The position numbers and the translations under genes were made by a program. 64,000 bases of DNA from Modestobacter marinus. Lineage in GTDB: Bacteria; Actinomycetota; Actinomycetes; Mycobacteriales; Geodermatophilaceae. Positions 25,772 through 35,814 of the stretch are shown here, piece by piece (the stretch's first letter is position 1; each line of letters begins with the position of its first letter). The notes beneath the pieces are model-generated. The model had not been told where the DNA came from, ran no database searches, and saw only the letters and a program-made list of their open reading frames with translations. Where the stretch lies: positions 124,001-188,000 of the forward strand of contig NZ_JAAMPA010000002.1 of assembly GCF_011758655.1 (NCBI RefSeq), written 5' to 3'.

Positions 25772-26827
25772 ATGTCTGCAACGAGGCAGCGTCCGTACGG
25801 TCGCCTGCTGTCCACCGCCGTCTGCGTGGTCGGGGCCGGTGCCCTGGTGACCGGCTGCACCAGCAACACCCCGGAGAGCTCGGGCTCCGACGAGGGCGGC
25901 GACGTCGTCGCCAGCTCCAACGACGAGACCGGTGAGACGGTGCGGATCGGCTTCTCCGCACCGGCCGCCGACCACGGCTGGATGGCCGGCATCAGCAACG
26001 CCGCCCAGGCCGAGGCGGACCGCCACGAGGACGTCGAGCTGGTCGTCGCCGAGGGCACCAACGACGTCAGCACCCAGATCGCCCAGGTGGAGACCTTCAT
26101 CAACGAGGGCGTCGACGCGATCGTCCTGCTGCCCTTCGACGGCGCCGCGCTGACCCCGGTGGCGCTGCGGGCGATGGAGGCCGGCATCCCGGTGATCAAC
26201 GTGGACCGCGAGTTCTCCAGCCCCTTCGCCGCCCGGGCCACCGTCCTGGGCGACAACTACGGGATGGGCGTCTCCGCCGGCACCTACGTCTGCTCGCGGC
26301 TGGGCGACCAGCCCGACGCCGTCGTCGCCGAGATCGCCGGCATCGACTCGCTGCCGCTGACCCAGGAGCGCAGCCAGGGCTTCGCCGACGCCCTGGCCGA
26401 CTGCGGCCTGGACGTCGACAACCGGGTGGCCGCGGAGTTCACCGTCGAGTCCGGTGAGGAGGCGGCGGCGAACCTGCTGCAGGCCGCGCCGCAGATCGAC
26501 GCGCTGTGGAACCACGACGACGACCAGGGCGTCGGCGTCCTGGCCGCGATCAACAACGCCGGTCGCGACGAGTTCTTCATGGTCGGCGGGGCCGGCTCGG
26601 CCAACGCCATGCGGGACATCCAGTCCGGCGAGTCGGTGCTCGAGGCGACCGTCATCTACCCGGCGACGCAGGCCGCCGACGGCATCGCGCTCGCCCGCCT
26701 GGTCGCCCAGGGCAAGAGCATGTCGGACCTGGTGTCCCAGGAGGTCCCGCGGGAGATCGTGCTGAACGCGCCGGTCGTCACGGCCGAGAACGTCGACCAG
26801 TACATCGACGACGCGTTCGAGTCCTGA
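25772..26827 (+). CDS. Sugar ABC transporter substrate-binding lipoprotein
   Basis: A 351-residue periplasmic-binding-protein-like lipoprotein (type 1 fold, RbsB family). The signal peptide ends in the lipobox ALVTGC (Cys29), followed by a Ser/Glu-rich linker. The mature part has GFSAPAADHGWMAGI, the DAIVLLPFDGAALTPVALRAMEAGIPVINVDRE hinge segment, and a late DALWNHDDDQGVGVL. GAGGAGAGAAC is a strong ribosome site. It is separated from the permease gene by 148 bp holding a small GC hairpin, which may help raise its own expression level. It captures the transported sugar or cyclitol outside the membrane. Confidence 0.93.
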   Translation: MSATRQRPYGRLLSTAVCVVGAGALVTGCTSNTPESSGSDEGGDVVASSNDETGETVRIGFSAPAADHGWMAGISNAAQAEADRHEDVELVVAEGTNDVSTQIAQVETFINEGVDAIVLLPFDGAALTPVALRAMEAGIPVINVDREFSSPFAARATVLGDNYGMGVSAGTYVCSRLGDQPDAVVAEIAGIDSLPLTQERSQGFADALADCGLDVDNRVAAEFTVESGEEAAANLLQAAPQIDALWNHDDDQGVGVLAAINNAGRDEFFMVGGAGSANAMRDIQSGESVLEATVIYPATQAADGIALARLVAQGKSMSDLVSQEVPREIVLNAPVVTAENVDQYIDDAFES

Positions 26828-26835
26828 CCGCACGC

Positions 26836-26877
26836 CCGGTGCCGCCGCTGACCCCCTCCGGTCAGCGGCGGCACCGG
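26836..26877 (+). terminator. Strong stem-loop after the binding-protein gene
   Basis: A perfect 18-bp stem (arms 26836-26853 and 26860-26877, left arm starting CCGGTGCCGCC) with a 6-nt loop CCCTCC. It ends 20 bp before the dehydrogenase start, so it may partly terminate or stabilise the upstream message and set a higher level of the binding protein. Confidence 0.75.
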
Positions 26878-26897
26878 TCCCACCCCTGGAGCCTGCG

Positions 26898-28181
26898 ATG
26901 ACCCTCCCTGCCCGGCCGGCGCTGCGCGTCGGAATGATCGGCCACGCCTTCATGGGCGCGGCGCACTCCCACGCCTGGCGCACCGCGCCGCGGTTCTTCG
27001 ACCTGCCGCTCACCCCGGAGCTCACCGTGCTCGCCGGCCGCGACCCCGCCGGGGTCACCGCCGCGGCCGCCCGGCTCGGCTGGGCCGACACCGAGACCGA
27101 CTGGCGCCGGGTCCTGGAGCGGCCCGACGTCGACCTGGTCGACATCTGCACCCCCGGCCACACCCACGCCGAGATGGCGATCGCCGCCCTGGCGGCCGGC
27201 AAGCACGTGCTGTGCGAGAAGCCGATGGCCAACTCCGTGGCCGAGGCCGAGGCGATGGCCGAGGCCGCCGAGCGGGCCGCCGACTCCGGGGTGCGGGCGA
27301 TGGTCGGCTTCACCTACCGGCGGGTGCCGGCCATCACCCTCGCCCGGCAGCTGGTCGCCGAGGGGCGGCTGGGCCAGATCCGGCACGTGCGCGCCCAGTA
27401 CCTGCAGGACTGGATCGCCGACCCCGCGTCGCCGATGTCCTGGCGGCTGGAGAAGGACAAGGCCGGGTCCGGCGCGCTGGGCGACATCGGCGCGCACATC
27501 GTCGACCTGACCCAGTTCATCACCGGGCAGACGCTCACCGGCGTCAGCGCGCTGCTGGAGACGTTCGTGGCCAAGCGGCCGCTGCCGGCCAGCAGCGGCA
27601 AGCTCGGCGGGGTCGGCGGCGAGGGGATGGGCGAGGTCACCGTCGACGACGCCGCCGTCTTCCTGGGCCGGTTCACCGGGGGAGCGCTGGGCACCTTCGA
27701 GGCCACCCGGTTCGCGCTCGGCCGGAAGAACGCCATCCGGATCGAGGTGAACGGCTCGGCCGGCAGCCTGGCCTTCGACTTCGAGGACATGAACGTCCTG
27801 CACTTCTTCGACGGCGGGGAACCCGCGGCCACGGCCGGCTTCCGCCGGATCGTCGTCACCGAGCCCGAGCACCCCTACGTCGGCGCCTGGTGGCCGGCCG
27901 GTCACGGGCTGGGCTACGAGCACGGCTTCACCCACCAGGTCGTCGACCTGGTCACCGCGCTGGCCGCGGGGGAGCAGCCGACGCCGTCCTTCGCCGACGG
28001 CCTGCAGGTGCAGCGGGTGCTGGACGCCGTGGAGCGCAGCGCCGCCGACCGCTCGACCTGGACCGAGATCCCCACCCACGCCGCTCAGGACGAAGGACCT
28101 CGTCCTCCCCACCACTCGCAGGCTCGCGGCGGTCCCCTGGACGAGGCCGAAGAGCCGAACGAACGAAAGGACCTCTCCTGA
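26898..28181 (+). CDS. Gfo/Idh/MocA-family NAD(P)-dependent dehydrogenase
   Basis: A 427-residue sugar or cyclitol dehydrogenase. It has the N-terminal dinucleotide motif [15 protein letters not shown], the conserved CEKPMA, and a C-terminal domain with [13 protein letters not shown] typical of the Gfo/Idh family; the lysine of EKP and His of GDIGAHIVD are expected catalytic residues. It directly precedes the epimerase gene (TGATG overlap) and follows the transporter, so it most likely carries out the first oxidation of the imported compound. Inositol dehydrogenase is one candidate; a 3-keto-glycoside route is another. Confidence 0.9.
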   Translation: MTLPARPALRVGMIGHAFMGAAHSHAWRTAPRFFDLPLTPELTVLAGRDPAGVTAAAARLGWADTETDWRRVLERPDVDLVDICTPGHTHAEMAIAALAAGKHVLCEKPMANSVAEAEAMAEAAERAADSGVRAMVGFTYRRVPAITLARQLVAEGRLGQIRHVRAQYLQDWIADPASPMSWRLEKDKAGSGALGDIGAHIVDLTQFITGQTLTGVSALLETFVAKRPLPASSGKLGGVGGEGMGEVTVDDAAVFLGRFTGGALGTFEATRFALGRKNAIRIEVNGSAGSLAFDFEDMNVLHFFDGGEPAATAGFRRIVVTEPEHPYVGAWWPAGHGLGYEHGFTHQVVDLVTALAAGEQPTPSFADGLQVQRVLDAVERSAADRSTWTEIPTHAAQDEGPRPPHHSQARGGPLDEAEEPNERKDLS

Positions 28182-29188
28182 TGCCCCGTCCCGTCACGCT
28201 GTTCACCGGCCAGTGGGCCGACCTGCCGTTCGAGGAGGTGTGCCGGCTGGCCTCCGGGTGGGGCTACGACGGCCTGGAGATCGCCTGCTGGGGCGACCAC
28301 CTCGACGTCGTCCGGGCCGCCGAGGACCCGGCCTACGTCAAGGAGAAGCTGGACCAGCTGGAACGGCACGGGCTGCAGGTGTTCGCCATCTCCAACCACC
28401 TCAACGGCCAGGCGGTCTGCGACGACCCGATCGACGAGCGGCACCGCGGCATGGTGCACCCGCGCGTCTGGGGCGACGGTGACCCGGAGGGTGTGCGGCA
28501 GCGGGCCGCGGAGGAGATGAAGGCGACCGCGCGGGCCGCCCGGGCACTGGGCGTCGACGTCGTCGTCGGCTTCACCGGCTCGAAGATCTGGAAGACGGTG
28601 GCGATGTTCCCGCCGGTGCCCGAGTCGATGATCGACGAGGGCTACGCCGACTTCGCCGCCCGCTGGAACCCGGTCCTGGACGTCTTCGACTCCGTCGGCG
28701 TGCGGTTCGCGCACGAGGTGCACCCGTCGGAGATCGCCTACGACTACTGGACGACGGTGCGCACCCTGGAGGCGATCGGACACCGGGAGGCCTTCGGGCT
28801 CAACTGGGACCCCAGCCACTTCGTCTGGCAGGACCTGGACCCGGTCGGCTTCCTCTGGGACTTCAAGGACCGGATCTACCACGTCGACTGCAAGGACGCG
28901 AAGCGCCAGGTCGGCAACGGGCGCAACGGCCGGATGGGGTCGCACCTGCCCTGGGCCGACCCGCGGCGCGGCTGGGACTTCGTCTCCACCGGCCACGGCG
29001 ACGTCCCGTGGGAGGCCTGCTTCCGGATGCTGAACACCATCGGCTACACCGGCCCGATCTCGGTCGAGTGGGAGGACGCCGGGATGGACCGGCTGGTGGG
29101 GGCACCCGAGGCGCTGGAGTTCGTCCGGCGGCTGGCCTTCGACCCGCCGGCCGCCGCCTTCGACAGCGCCTTCGCCAGCGGGAACTGA
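28181..29188 (+). CDS. TIM-barrel sugar isomerase/epimerase
   Basis: A 335-residue xylose-isomerase-like TIM barrel (AP endonuclease 2/IolE-IolI family). Metal ligands can be placed at EVHPSE, LNWDPSH, HVDCKD and [11 protein letters not shown], a layout found in sugar-phosphate and keto-inositol isomerases/epimerases. The ATG overlaps the previous stop (TGATG), and GAACGAAAGGA provides a ribosome site, so it is the last gene of the locus. With the upstream dehydrogenase and creatininase-family hydrolase, it could epimerise a keto-acid formed after ring opening, as TM0416 does, though this is inference. Confidence 0.88.
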   Translation: MPRPVTLFTGQWADLPFEEVCRLASGWGYDGLEIACWGDHLDVVRAAEDPAYVKEKLDQLERHGLQVFAISNHLNGQAVCDDPIDERHRGMVHPRVWGDGDPEGVRQRAAEEMKATARAARALGVDVVVGFTGSKIWKTVAMFPPVPESMIDEGYADFAARWNPVLDVFDSVGVRFAHEVHPSEIAYDYWTTVRTLEAIGHREAFGLNWDPSHFVWQDLDPVGFLWDFKDRIYHVDCKDAKRQVGNGRNGRMGSHLPWADPRRGWDFVSTGHGDVPWEACFRMLNTIGYTGPISVEWEDAGMDRLVGAPEALEFVRRLAFDPPAAAFDSAFASGN

Positions 29189-29200
29189 GGGCAGCACCCC

Positions 29201-29232
29201 TCCGGTGCCCGCGCACGGGGGCGGGCACCGGA
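29201..29232 (+). terminator. Terminator of the sugar/cyclitol operon
   Basis: A 12-bp stem (29201-29212 with 29221-29232, left arm TCCGGTGCCCGC), loop of 8 nt, located 13 bp after the stop of the epimerase gene. Confidence 0.7.
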
Positions 29233-29304
29233 TGGGGCGTTCGCCCGATGTGCCGGCCGGTCCCGGCGAGCACCCTCGGCTGCACCACACCGAGGGAGGA
29301 CCCG

Positions 29305-30129
29305 ATGACCGCCACCATCAGCGACACCGAGCTCAAGGCACGCCACCGCGCCATGTGGGCCACCGGGGACTACCCCCGGATGGTCGACACCTTCCTGACC
29401 CCGCTCGGCCACCGGCTGGTCGACGCCTGCCGGGTGACCGACCGGGACCGGGTGCTCGACGTCGCCGCCGGCACCGGGAACGCGGCGCTGCCGGCGGCCG
29501 CGCGCGGGGCCCGGGTCACCGCCAGCGACCTCACGCCCGAGCTGCTCGACGACGGCCGCCGGCGGGCCGAGGCCGCCGGGCTGCAGCTGGAGTGGACCGA
29601 GGCCGACGCCGAGCACCTGCCCTTCGACGACGCCTCCTTCGACGTCGTGATGTCCACGATCGGGGTCATGTTCGCCCCGCACCACCAGGAGTCGGCCGAC
29701 GAGCTGGTGCGGGTCTGCCGGCCCGGCGGCCGGATCGGCCTGCTCTGCTGGACGCCGGAGGGGATGCTCGGCGGGCTCTTCGCCACCATGAAGCCGTTCA
29801 TGCCGCCCCCGCCGCCCGGCGCGCAGCCACCGCCGCTGTGGGGGAGCGAGGAGCACCTGCGGGGGCTGTTCGGCGGCCGGGTCGAGTGGACGACGCTGGA
29901 CCGGGACACGCTGGAGGTCGCCGCCTTCCCGGAGGCGCACGGGTACGCCCGGCACTTCACCCGGTTCTACGGTCCGACGATCGCGGCGCGGGCCAACGCG
30001 GTCAGGAACGGCGCGGAGCAGGAGTTCGACGCCGCGCTGGACGCCTTCTGCGAGCAGTGGGACCTGGGCACCCCGGGTGCGGCCCGCTACGAGATGCAGT
30101 ACCTGCTCGCCGTCGGCACCCGGCGCTGA
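29305..30129 (+). CDS. SAM-dependent methyltransferase
   Basis: A 274-residue class I methyltransferase of the UbiE/MenG-like type. SAM-binding motif VLDVAAGTGNAALPAA, then VTASDLTPELL, TEADAEHLPFDDASFDVVMSTIGVMF and RVCRPGGRIGLLCWTPEG are all intact. The ATG follows GAGGGAGGACCCG, a strong ribosome site. It precedes a LuxR-type regulator by 47 bp on the same strand. Substrate is not predictable. Confidence 0.87.
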   Translation: MTATISDTELKARHRAMWATGDYPRMVDTFLTPLGHRLVDACRVTDRDRVLDVAAGTGNAALPAAARGARVTASDLTPELLDDGRRRAEAAGLQLEWTEADAEHLPFDDASFDVVMSTIGVMFAPHHQESADELVRVCRPGGRIGLLCWTPEGMLGGLFATMKPFMPPPPPGAQPPPLWGSEEHLRGLFGGRVEWTTLDRDTLEVAAFPEAHGYARHFTRFYGPTIAARANAVRNGAEQEFDAALDAFCEQWDLGTPGAARYEMQYLLAVGTRR

Positions 30130-30176
30130 GGCCGCAGGGGGTCCTCACCGGGTCCCGTGCGTGGGACGCTCGTCCC

Positions 30177-31826
30177 GTGCAGGGGCCCGGCGGGGCTGCG
30201 CTGACGGGGGCAGGCAGGCAGGCGCTGGAGCGGGCGGACTGGGCGTCCGCCCGCTCCGCCTTCGCCGCTGCCCTCACCGCAGGTGGGTCGGCCGACGCCC
30301 GCGACGGGCTGGCCCAGGCCCTGTGGTTCCTCGGCCGGGTCCCCGAGGCGATCGCCGTGCGCGAGCAGGCGTTCGAGGAGCACCTGCGCGCCGGCCGCTG
30401 CGCGGAGGCCGCCCGGAGTGCGGTGTGGGTCGCCCACCAGCACCTGCTCAGCGGCCGCGGCTCTGCGGCGCGCGGCTGGCTGGCCCGGTCCGAGCGGTCG
30501 ATGGCCGGCCAGCCGCTGTGCGCCGGGCACGGCTGGGTGGCCGTCGAGGCCGCCCGCCAGGCGGCGACGGTAGCCGAGCAGGCCACGGCTGCGGCACACG
30601 CCCTGGAGGTCGCCCGGGTGACCGGGGACGGCGACCTGGAGGTGCTCGCGATCAGCCTCCTGGGACGCGCCGAGGTGCGGGCCGGGCGGTGGCGACCCGG
30701 GATGCGACTGCTGGAGGAGGCCATGGCGGCGGCGACGGCCGGCCGGGTGGCCGACCTGCACACGCTGGGCGAGGCCTACTGCAACCTGGTGCTCGGCTGC
30801 TCCTGCGCCGGGGAGTGGACGCAGGCCGCGGAGTGGTGCGCGCACGTGGAGTCCTTCGCCCGCGGCGCCGCGATCGCGCCGCTGTTCGGCGCCTGTCGCA
30901 CGGTGCACGCCGACCTGCTGATCGCCGGCGGCCGGTGGTCGGACGCGGAGACGGCCCTGCAGGAGGCGCTGGCCGTGCCCGCCGGGCAGCTGCTGGAGGT
31001 GAGCGCCCCGACGGTCGCCTCGCTGGCCGAGCTGCGGGTCCACCAGGGGCGGCTGCGCGAGGCCGCGCAGCTGCTGGCGGGCCGGGAGGAGCACCCGGCG
31101 GCGCTGCGCCCGCTGGCGCTGCTGCGGCTGGCCGGCGGGCACCCCCGGCCGGCGGCCGTCCTGCTCGAGCGCGGCCTGCGGGCGGCGCCGGACGACGCGG
31201 TCGTGGCCGGCGGCCTGCTCTCCCCGCTGGTGCACGCCCGGCTCGCCCTCGGCGACGTGCCCGGCGCCCGGACGGCGGCCGACGAGCTCGCGACCCTCGG
31301 CGCGGCGACCGGCATCCGGCTGCTGGCCGCCCGTGCCGCGCTCGCCGCAGCCGGGATCGAGCTCGCCGCCGGGCAGGCTCCCGCGGCGGCTGGGCCGGCC
31401 CGCCGCGCACTCCGCGACTTCACCGGGCTGGTCATGCCCTTCGACGCCGCGCTCGCGCGGCTGGCACTGGCCCGGGCGGTGGCCCGCGACGATCCCGGCG
31501 CCGCGGTGGACGAGGCCGGTGCCGCGCTGGCCGCCCTCCAGGGGCTGGGCGCCGCGCCGGCGGTCGCCGTGGCCACGGCCCTGCTCCGCGAGTTGCGTGC
31601 GCCGGTGCGGCGCTCGGCGCGGGGCGCGGGGGCGCTGTCCGCCCGGGAGGAGGAGGTGCTGGCGCTGGTCGCCCGGGGCCTGTCGAACGCCGCCATCGGC
31701 CGGGCCCTGGTCATCAGCGAGAAGACCGCCGGGCACCACGTCAGCCACATCCTGACCAAGCTGGGGGCGCACAACCGGGCCGAGGCGGCCGCCGAGGCCG
31801 TCCGTCGCGGGGTCCCGGCCGGGTGA
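30177..31826 (+). CDS. LuxR-family regulator with TPR-like helical domain
   Basis: A 549-residue protein with an N-terminal and central alpha-helical, TPR-like region rich in Ala/Leu/Arg (about 1-470) and a C-terminal LuxR-type HTH (about 485-545, ARGLSNAAIGRALVISEKTAGHHVSHILTKLGAHNRAEA). No P-loop is seen, so it is not a full LAL/MalT-type ATPase. The GTG start at 30177 has no clear ribosome site. Short hairpin-like direct repeats follow its stop. It is probably a transcription factor; its targets are not evident, though the upstream methyltransferase and downstream PPK2 are candidates. Confidence 0.82.
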   Translation: MQGPGGAALTGAGRQALERADWASARSAFAAALTAGGSADARDGLAQALWFLGRVPEAIAVREQAFEEHLRAGRCAEAARSAVWVAHQHLLSGRGSAARGWLARSERSMAGQPLCAGHGWVAVEAARQAATVAEQATAAAHALEVARVTGDGDLEVLAISLLGRAEVRAGRWRPGMRLLEEAMAAATAGRVADLHTLGEAYCNLVLGCSCAGEWTQAAEWCAHVESFARGAAIAPLFGACRTVHADLLIAGGRWSDAETALQEALAVPAGQLLEVSAPTVASLAELRVHQGRLREAAQLLAGREEHPAALRPLALLRLAGGHPRPAAVLLERGLRAAPDDAVVAGGLLSPLVHARLALGDVPGARTAADELATLGAATGIRLLAARAALAAAGIELAAGQAPAAAGPARRALRDFTGLVMPFDAALARLALARAVARDDPGAAVDEAGAALAALQGLGAAPAVAVATALLRELRAPVRRSARGAGALSAREEEVLALVARGLSNAAIGRALVISEKTAGHHVSHILTKLGAHNRAEAAAEAVRRGVPAG

Positions 31827-31858
31827 GCCGGGCCGGGTGAGCTGGGCCGGGTGAGCGG
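31817..31858. repeat. Three tandem 14-bp repeats overlapping the LuxR-type gene stop
   Basis: The unit GGCCGGGTGAGC plus two bases occurs at 31817-31830, 31831-31844 and 31845-31858. The first copy holds the TGA stop of the regulator. Each copy carries an in-register TGA, so the repeat arose by duplication across the stop. Confidence 0.85.
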
Positions 31859-31936
31859 GGCCGGAGCCGGACCAGGGGTCGCCCGGCCCGAGGAGCACCG
31901 CTTGCCCCCGGACGGCGGGGAAGTGATGCTCCTCAC

Positions 31937-32773
31937 ATGGTCACCGCACCGGGTCCGACGTCGTCGGTCGAGGAGACGCCCGCGTCCACCGGCAAGGTGG
32001 ACCGGAAGTACTACGAGAAGGAGCTCGCCCGGCTGCAGGCGGAGCTGGTGAAGCAGCAGGAGCACGTCCGCGCGCGGGGCCTGCGGGTCGTCGTCCTGTT
32101 CGAGGGCCGCGACGCCGCCGGCAAGGGCGGGGCGATCCAGCGCATCACCGAGAGCCTCAACCCCCGGCACGCGCACGTCGTCGCCCTCCCCGCGCCGACG
32201 GAGCGGGAGAAGGGGCAGTGGTACTTCCAGCGCTACGTGGCGCACCTGCCCGGCCCCGGCGAGATGGTCCTGTTCGACCGGTCCTGGTACAACCGCGCCG
32301 GCGTCGAGCGGGTGATGGGCTTCTGCACCGACGAGGAGTACGAGGAGTTCCTGCGCTCCTGCCCGGAGTTCGAGCGGATGCTCGTGCGCAGCGGCATCAC
32401 GGTCCTGAAGTACTGGTTCTCGGTGAGCGACACCGAGCAGGAAAAGCGCTTCCAGAAGCGGCTGGAGGACCCGACCAAGCGCTGGAAGCTCAGCCCGATG
32501 GACCTGGAGGCACGCAACCGCTGGGTCGACTTCTCCCGGGCCAAGGACGCGATGTTCGCCGCGACCGACATCCCCGAGGCCCCCTGGTGGGTCGTCGAGG
32601 CCGAGGTGAAGAAGCGGGCCCGGCTCAACGTGATCGCCCACCTGCTGTCCCAGGTCCCCTACGACGACCTCACCCCGCCCGCGCCGGAGCTGCCGCCCCG
32701 GCCGCCGGTGCAGGACGACTACGTGCGCCCGCCCAAGGAGAGCCAGCACATCGTGCCCGACGTCGTCCCCTGA
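31937..32773 (+). CDS. ppk2: Polyphosphate kinase 2
   Basis: A 278-residue PPK2 (class I-like) that makes or uses polyphosphate with nucleoside diphosphates. Walker A-type motif EGRDAAGKGG (residues 56-65), Walker B-type VLFDRSWYNRAG, a lid region KRWKLSPMDLEARNRWVDFSRAKD, and EVKKRARLN are intact. ATG follows a poorly defined ribosome site, so a leaderless or weakly translated message is possible. A proline-rich C-terminal tail extends past the fold. It is convergent with a serine hydrolase gene. Confidence 0.94.
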   Translation: MVTAPGPTSSVEETPASTGKVDRKYYEKELARLQAELVKQQEHVRARGLRVVVLFEGRDAAGKGGAIQRITESLNPRHAHVVALPAPTEREKGQWYFQRYVAHLPGPGEMVLFDRSWYNRAGVERVMGFCTDEEYEEFLRSCPEFERMLVRSGITVLKYWFSVSDTEQEKRFQKRLEDPTKRWKLSPMDLEARNRWVDFSRAKDAMFAATDIPEAPWWVVEAEVKKRARLNVIAHLLSQVPYDDLTPPAPELPPRPPVQDDYVRPPKESQHIVPDVVP

Positions 32774-32837
32774 GGTCCCGGGGTCGCCGGGCGCCCGTGG
32801 TCGGGGCCCGGCGCCGGTGGCTGCCGACGCCGGGACC
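32774..32837. terminator. Possible bidirectional terminator
   Basis: Inverted repeats GGTCCCGG (32774-32781) and CCGGGACC (32830-32837) enclose a second pair, GCCGGGC (32786-32792) and GCCCGGC (32806-32812). It lies between convergent genes. Confidence 0.4.
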
Positions 32838-32848
32838 CGGCGGTCAGG

Positions 32849-34066
32849 TCACTGCCCGGCGCCGGCGACCTCCGGCTGCCGGTCCCGTCCGGCGAGCGAG
32901 GCGTACCAGGCCGTCTCGAACTCCAGGTAGCTGCCGAACGACGTCGCATCGCCGAAGGGCAGGATCTGCGTCGCCCAGAAGCCGGCGACCCCGTTGTCGC
33001 GGTCGATCCAGTAGAAGAGGTTGGCCAGACCGGCCCAGCTGAGTGCGCCCGCGGGCCGTCCCGTCGGCGCCTGCTCGTCGTTGATCATGAACGGCAGCGA
33101 CCAGGACTTCGGCATCCCCGGGAAGAACTCCGCGTCGTTGGACAGCGACGGGATCACCCCGGGCAGCCCGGTCACCTTGAGGTCACCGAGGTGGTTCTGC
33201 ACGGCCATCCGCACCGTCTCGGGCCGGAGGACGGTGCCGTGCTCGCCCTGCCCGTCGTTGAGCCACATCCGGAGGAAGCGCAGGTAGTCACCGACCGTGC
33301 CGTAGAGGCCGTGACCGCCCATGTCGACCTCCGGCGGCGAGGGCAGCTCGAAGTCCATCGGCGTCAGCGACCCGTCCGCGCCGCGGGAGTGCATCGAGGC
33401 CAGCCGGCTGCGCAGCCGGTCGTCCAGCACGAACGACGTGTCGGTCATCCCGAGGGGCCCGAACACCCGCTCGGCGAACACGTCGCCGAGGCGCTGCCCG
33501 GTGATCCCCTCCACCACCTGCCCGACCCAGTCCAGGTTGCTGCCGTACTCCCACCGCTCGCCCGGGTCGAACAGCAGCGGGGTGGTCAGCGCGGCCTTCG
33601 TGGCGGTGATGACGCTGGGCTGCCCGTGTTCCTCGGCCAGCCGGTTGTAGTGCTCGTTGAAGAAGTCGTACCCGAAGCCGCCGGTGTGGGTCAGCAGCAT
33701 CCGGGTGGTCACCTCCCGCCGCGGGTCGCGCAGCCGCGGGCTGCCGTCGTCGCCGAAGCCGTCGAGCACCTTCAGCTCGCCGATCGCGGGGGCGTGGGTG
33801 CGGGCCGGGGCGTCCAGGTCCAGCCGCCCCTCCTCGACCAGCTGCAGCGCGGCCGTGGCGGTGACGGCCTTGGTGGTCGAGAACAGGGCGAAGACGGTGT
33901 CGGGGGTCATCGGCTGGTCCCCGCCGAGACGGCGCACCCCGGCGGTGCCGGTGTAGACGGTCTCCGTGCGGTCGGTGACCATCGCGACGACCCCGGCGAC
34001 GGGGGCCTCCGCCCGGGTGGCGCGGTCGAGCACCGCGTCGGCGGCGGCGCTGAACGGGTGGGTCAT
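32849..34066 (-). CDS. Serine hydrolase of the class C beta-lactamase/esterase family
   Basis: A 405-residue beta-lactamase-fold hydrolase. The catalytic STTK (Ser63, Lys66) and the tyrosine motif WEYGSN (Tyr174) are visible, with [15 protein letters not shown] later. No signal peptide is apparent, so it is probably cytoplasmic and acts as an esterase, like EstB, rather than as a penicillin-resistance enzyme. It is 29 bp downstream of the Baeyer-Villiger monooxygenase in the same operon. Opening of the lactone or ester that this enzyme makes is the natural role, but this is inferred. Confidence 0.85.
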   Translation of the reverse strand: MTHPFSAAADAVLDRATRAEAPVAGVVAMVTDRTETVYTGTAGVRRLGGDQPMTPDTVFALFSTTKAVTATAALQLVEEGRLDLDAPARTHAPAIGELKVLDGFGDDGSPRLRDPRREVTTRMLLTHTGGFGYDFFNEHYNRLAEEHGQPSVITATKAALTTPLLFDPGERWEYGSNLDWVGQVVEGITGQRLGDVFAERVFGPLGMTDTSFVLDDRLRSRLASMHSRGADGSLTPMDFELPSPPEVDMGGHGLYGTVGDYLRFLRMWLNDGQGEHGTVLRPETVRMAVQNHLGDLKVTGLPGVIPSLSNDAEFFPGMPKSWSLPFMINDEQAPTGRPAGALSWAGLANLFYWIDRDNGVAGFWATQILPFGDATSFGSYLEFETAWYASLAGRDRQPEVAGAGQ

Positions 34067-34095
34067 GGCAGTCCTCCAGGTGGGTGGGGTGGGGG

Positions 34096-35739
34096 TCAGC
34101 GGATGTCGAAGCCGGGGTAGCCGGACGAGGCCGCCTCGGCGCACTTGTCCCGGTAGGCGCCGACACCGCCGGTGTAGGACAGGACGCGGCGGGGCTTGCC
34201 GGGCACGTTCGCCCCGAGGTACCAGGACGACGTCCGGGAGATGAGGTTCACGCCGGCCGTCTCGTCGTGGTGCGCGACCCAGGCGTCCTCGACGGCCTTC
34301 GTCGGCTCGATGACCGTCTTGTCGGCGGCCCGCAGGTGGGCGATCAGGTCGCTGATCCACTCCGTCTGCTGCTGCAGGCAGGTGGTCATGTTGCACAGCG
34401 CCGCCGAGGGCGCCAGCGGGACGGCGGTGGTGAGCAGGTTGGGGTACCCGTGGACCATCAGCCCCATCGTGGTGCGGATGTCCCGGCTCCAGTCCTCGGT
34501 CAGGGAGCGGCCGCCGCGCCCGCGGATGTCGATCCGGGTCAGCGCCCCCGTCCCGGCGTCGAAGCCGGTGGCCAGGATCAGCACGTCCAGCTCGTGCACC
34601 GTCCCGTCGGCCAGCACCAGCCCCTCGGGGACGACGTGGGAGATGGGGTTCTCGCGCACGCCCACCAGCTCGACGTCCGGGCGGTGGTAGACCTCCAGGT
34701 AGTCGGTCTCCAGCGGCACCCGGTGGGTGCCGAAGCCGTAGTCGGTGGGGATCAGCACGTCGTGCAGCCGCGGGTCCCGCAGCCGCTCGCGCATCTTGTC
34801 CCGGACGAACTCCGAGATCTCCTCGTTGACGTCGGCGTCGAAGAACATCTCCGCGAACGAGGCGAGCCACAGCTTCAGCGAGCCGTTGGCGTGGATCTCC
34901 TCCAGCTCCGCCCGCCGTTGCTCCGGGGTCAGCTCGGCCCAGGCGTGCGCCCACTCGTACTCGAAGCCGGTGAAGGTGCGGGGCAGGGTGTCGCGCAGCT
35001 CGGGGAACCGCGCCTTGTAGCCCGCGACGTCGTCCGGACCGAAGCGCGGGTTCTTCATCGGCAGCACGTACTGGGGGGTGCGGGCGAAGACGGTCAGGTG
35101 CCCCACCCGACCGGCGATCGTCTGGATCACCTGGATGCCGGTGGCGCCGATGCCGACCACCCCGACCCGCCTGCCGTCGAGCTCGACGCCCTCGGCCGGC
35201 CAGCGGGAGGTGTGCACGACCGTGCCCCGGAAGGTGTCCTGCCCGGGGAAGACCTCGGTCAGCGGCGCCGACAGCATCCCGGCGCAGGTGACGAGGAACT
35301 GGGTGTCGATCGTCTCGCCGCGGTCGGTCGTGACCGTCCACCGGCCGCGCTCCTCGTCGAACCGGGCGGCGGTGACCGTGGTCCCGAACTCGATGTCGCG
35401 GCGGAGGTCCAGCCGGTCGGTGACGTAGTGCATCCACCGCTCGATCTCGGGCTGGTCGGGGAACCGCTGGCTCCAGCTCCAGTCCTTGTACAGGTCCTCG
35501 TCGAACAGGTACTGGTAGATGTAGGCCTCGGAGTCGAACCGCGCACCGGGGTAGCGGTTCCAGAACCAGGTGCCACCGACGTCGTCCGCGGCGTCGTAGG
35601 CGCGCACCTGCAGCCCCTGCTGGCGCAGCTGGTGGAGCTGGTAGAGGCCGGCCACCCCGGCGCCGATGATCAGGGCGTCGAGCTCGCGGGTCGCGGAGGC
35701 CCCGTGGGTGCCGGTGTCCGGGGCTGCCTGCACGGTCAT
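34096..35739 (-). CDS. Baeyer-Villiger-type flavin monooxygenase
   Basis: A 547-residue class B flavoprotein monooxygenase. The FAD motif GAGVAG (26-31), the NADPH motif GIGATG (196-201), and the Baeyer-Villiger fingerprint [12 protein letters not shown] (F-x-G-x3-H-x3-W-P, residues 170-181) are all present, so it belongs to the cyclohexanone/ketone-monooxygenase type rather than N-hydroxylating enzymes. It inserts oxygen next to a ketone to give an ester or lactone. It is the first gene of a unit with a serine hydrolase and divergent from an AcoR-type regulator. The ATG follows GGGTAGGGC. Confidence 0.93.
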   Translation of the reverse strand: MTVQAAPDTGTHGASATRELDALIIGAGVAGLYQLHQLRQQGLQVRAYDAADDVGGTWFWNRYPGARFDSEAYIYQYLFDEDLYKDWSWSQRFPDQPEIERWMHYVTDRLDLRRDIEFGTTVTAARFDEERGRWTVTTDRGETIDTQFLVTCAGMLSAPLTEVFPGQDTFRGTVVHTSRWPAEGVELDGRRVGVVGIGATGIQVIQTIAGRVGHLTVFARTPQYVLPMKNPRFGPDDVAGYKARFPELRDTLPRTFTGFEYEWAHAWAELTPEQRRAELEEIHANGSLKLWLASFAEMFFDADVNEEISEFVRDKMRERLRDPRLHDVLIPTDYGFGTHRVPLETDYLEVYHRPDVELVGVRENPISHVVPEGLVLADGTVHELDVLILATGFDAGTGALTRIDIRGRGGRSLTEDWSRDIRTTMGLMVHGYPNLLTTAVPLAPSAALCNMTTCLQQQTEWISDLIAHLRAADKTVIEPTKAVEDAWVAHHDETAGVNLISRTSSWYLGANVPGKPRRVLSYTGGVGAYRDKCAEAASSGYPGFDIR

Positions 35740-35814
35740 CTGATGCCCTACCCTTCGATGTGGTCTGGATCACGTTCGCGATCACATCGTCGGGGCTCCC
35801 CGACCGGGCGGACC

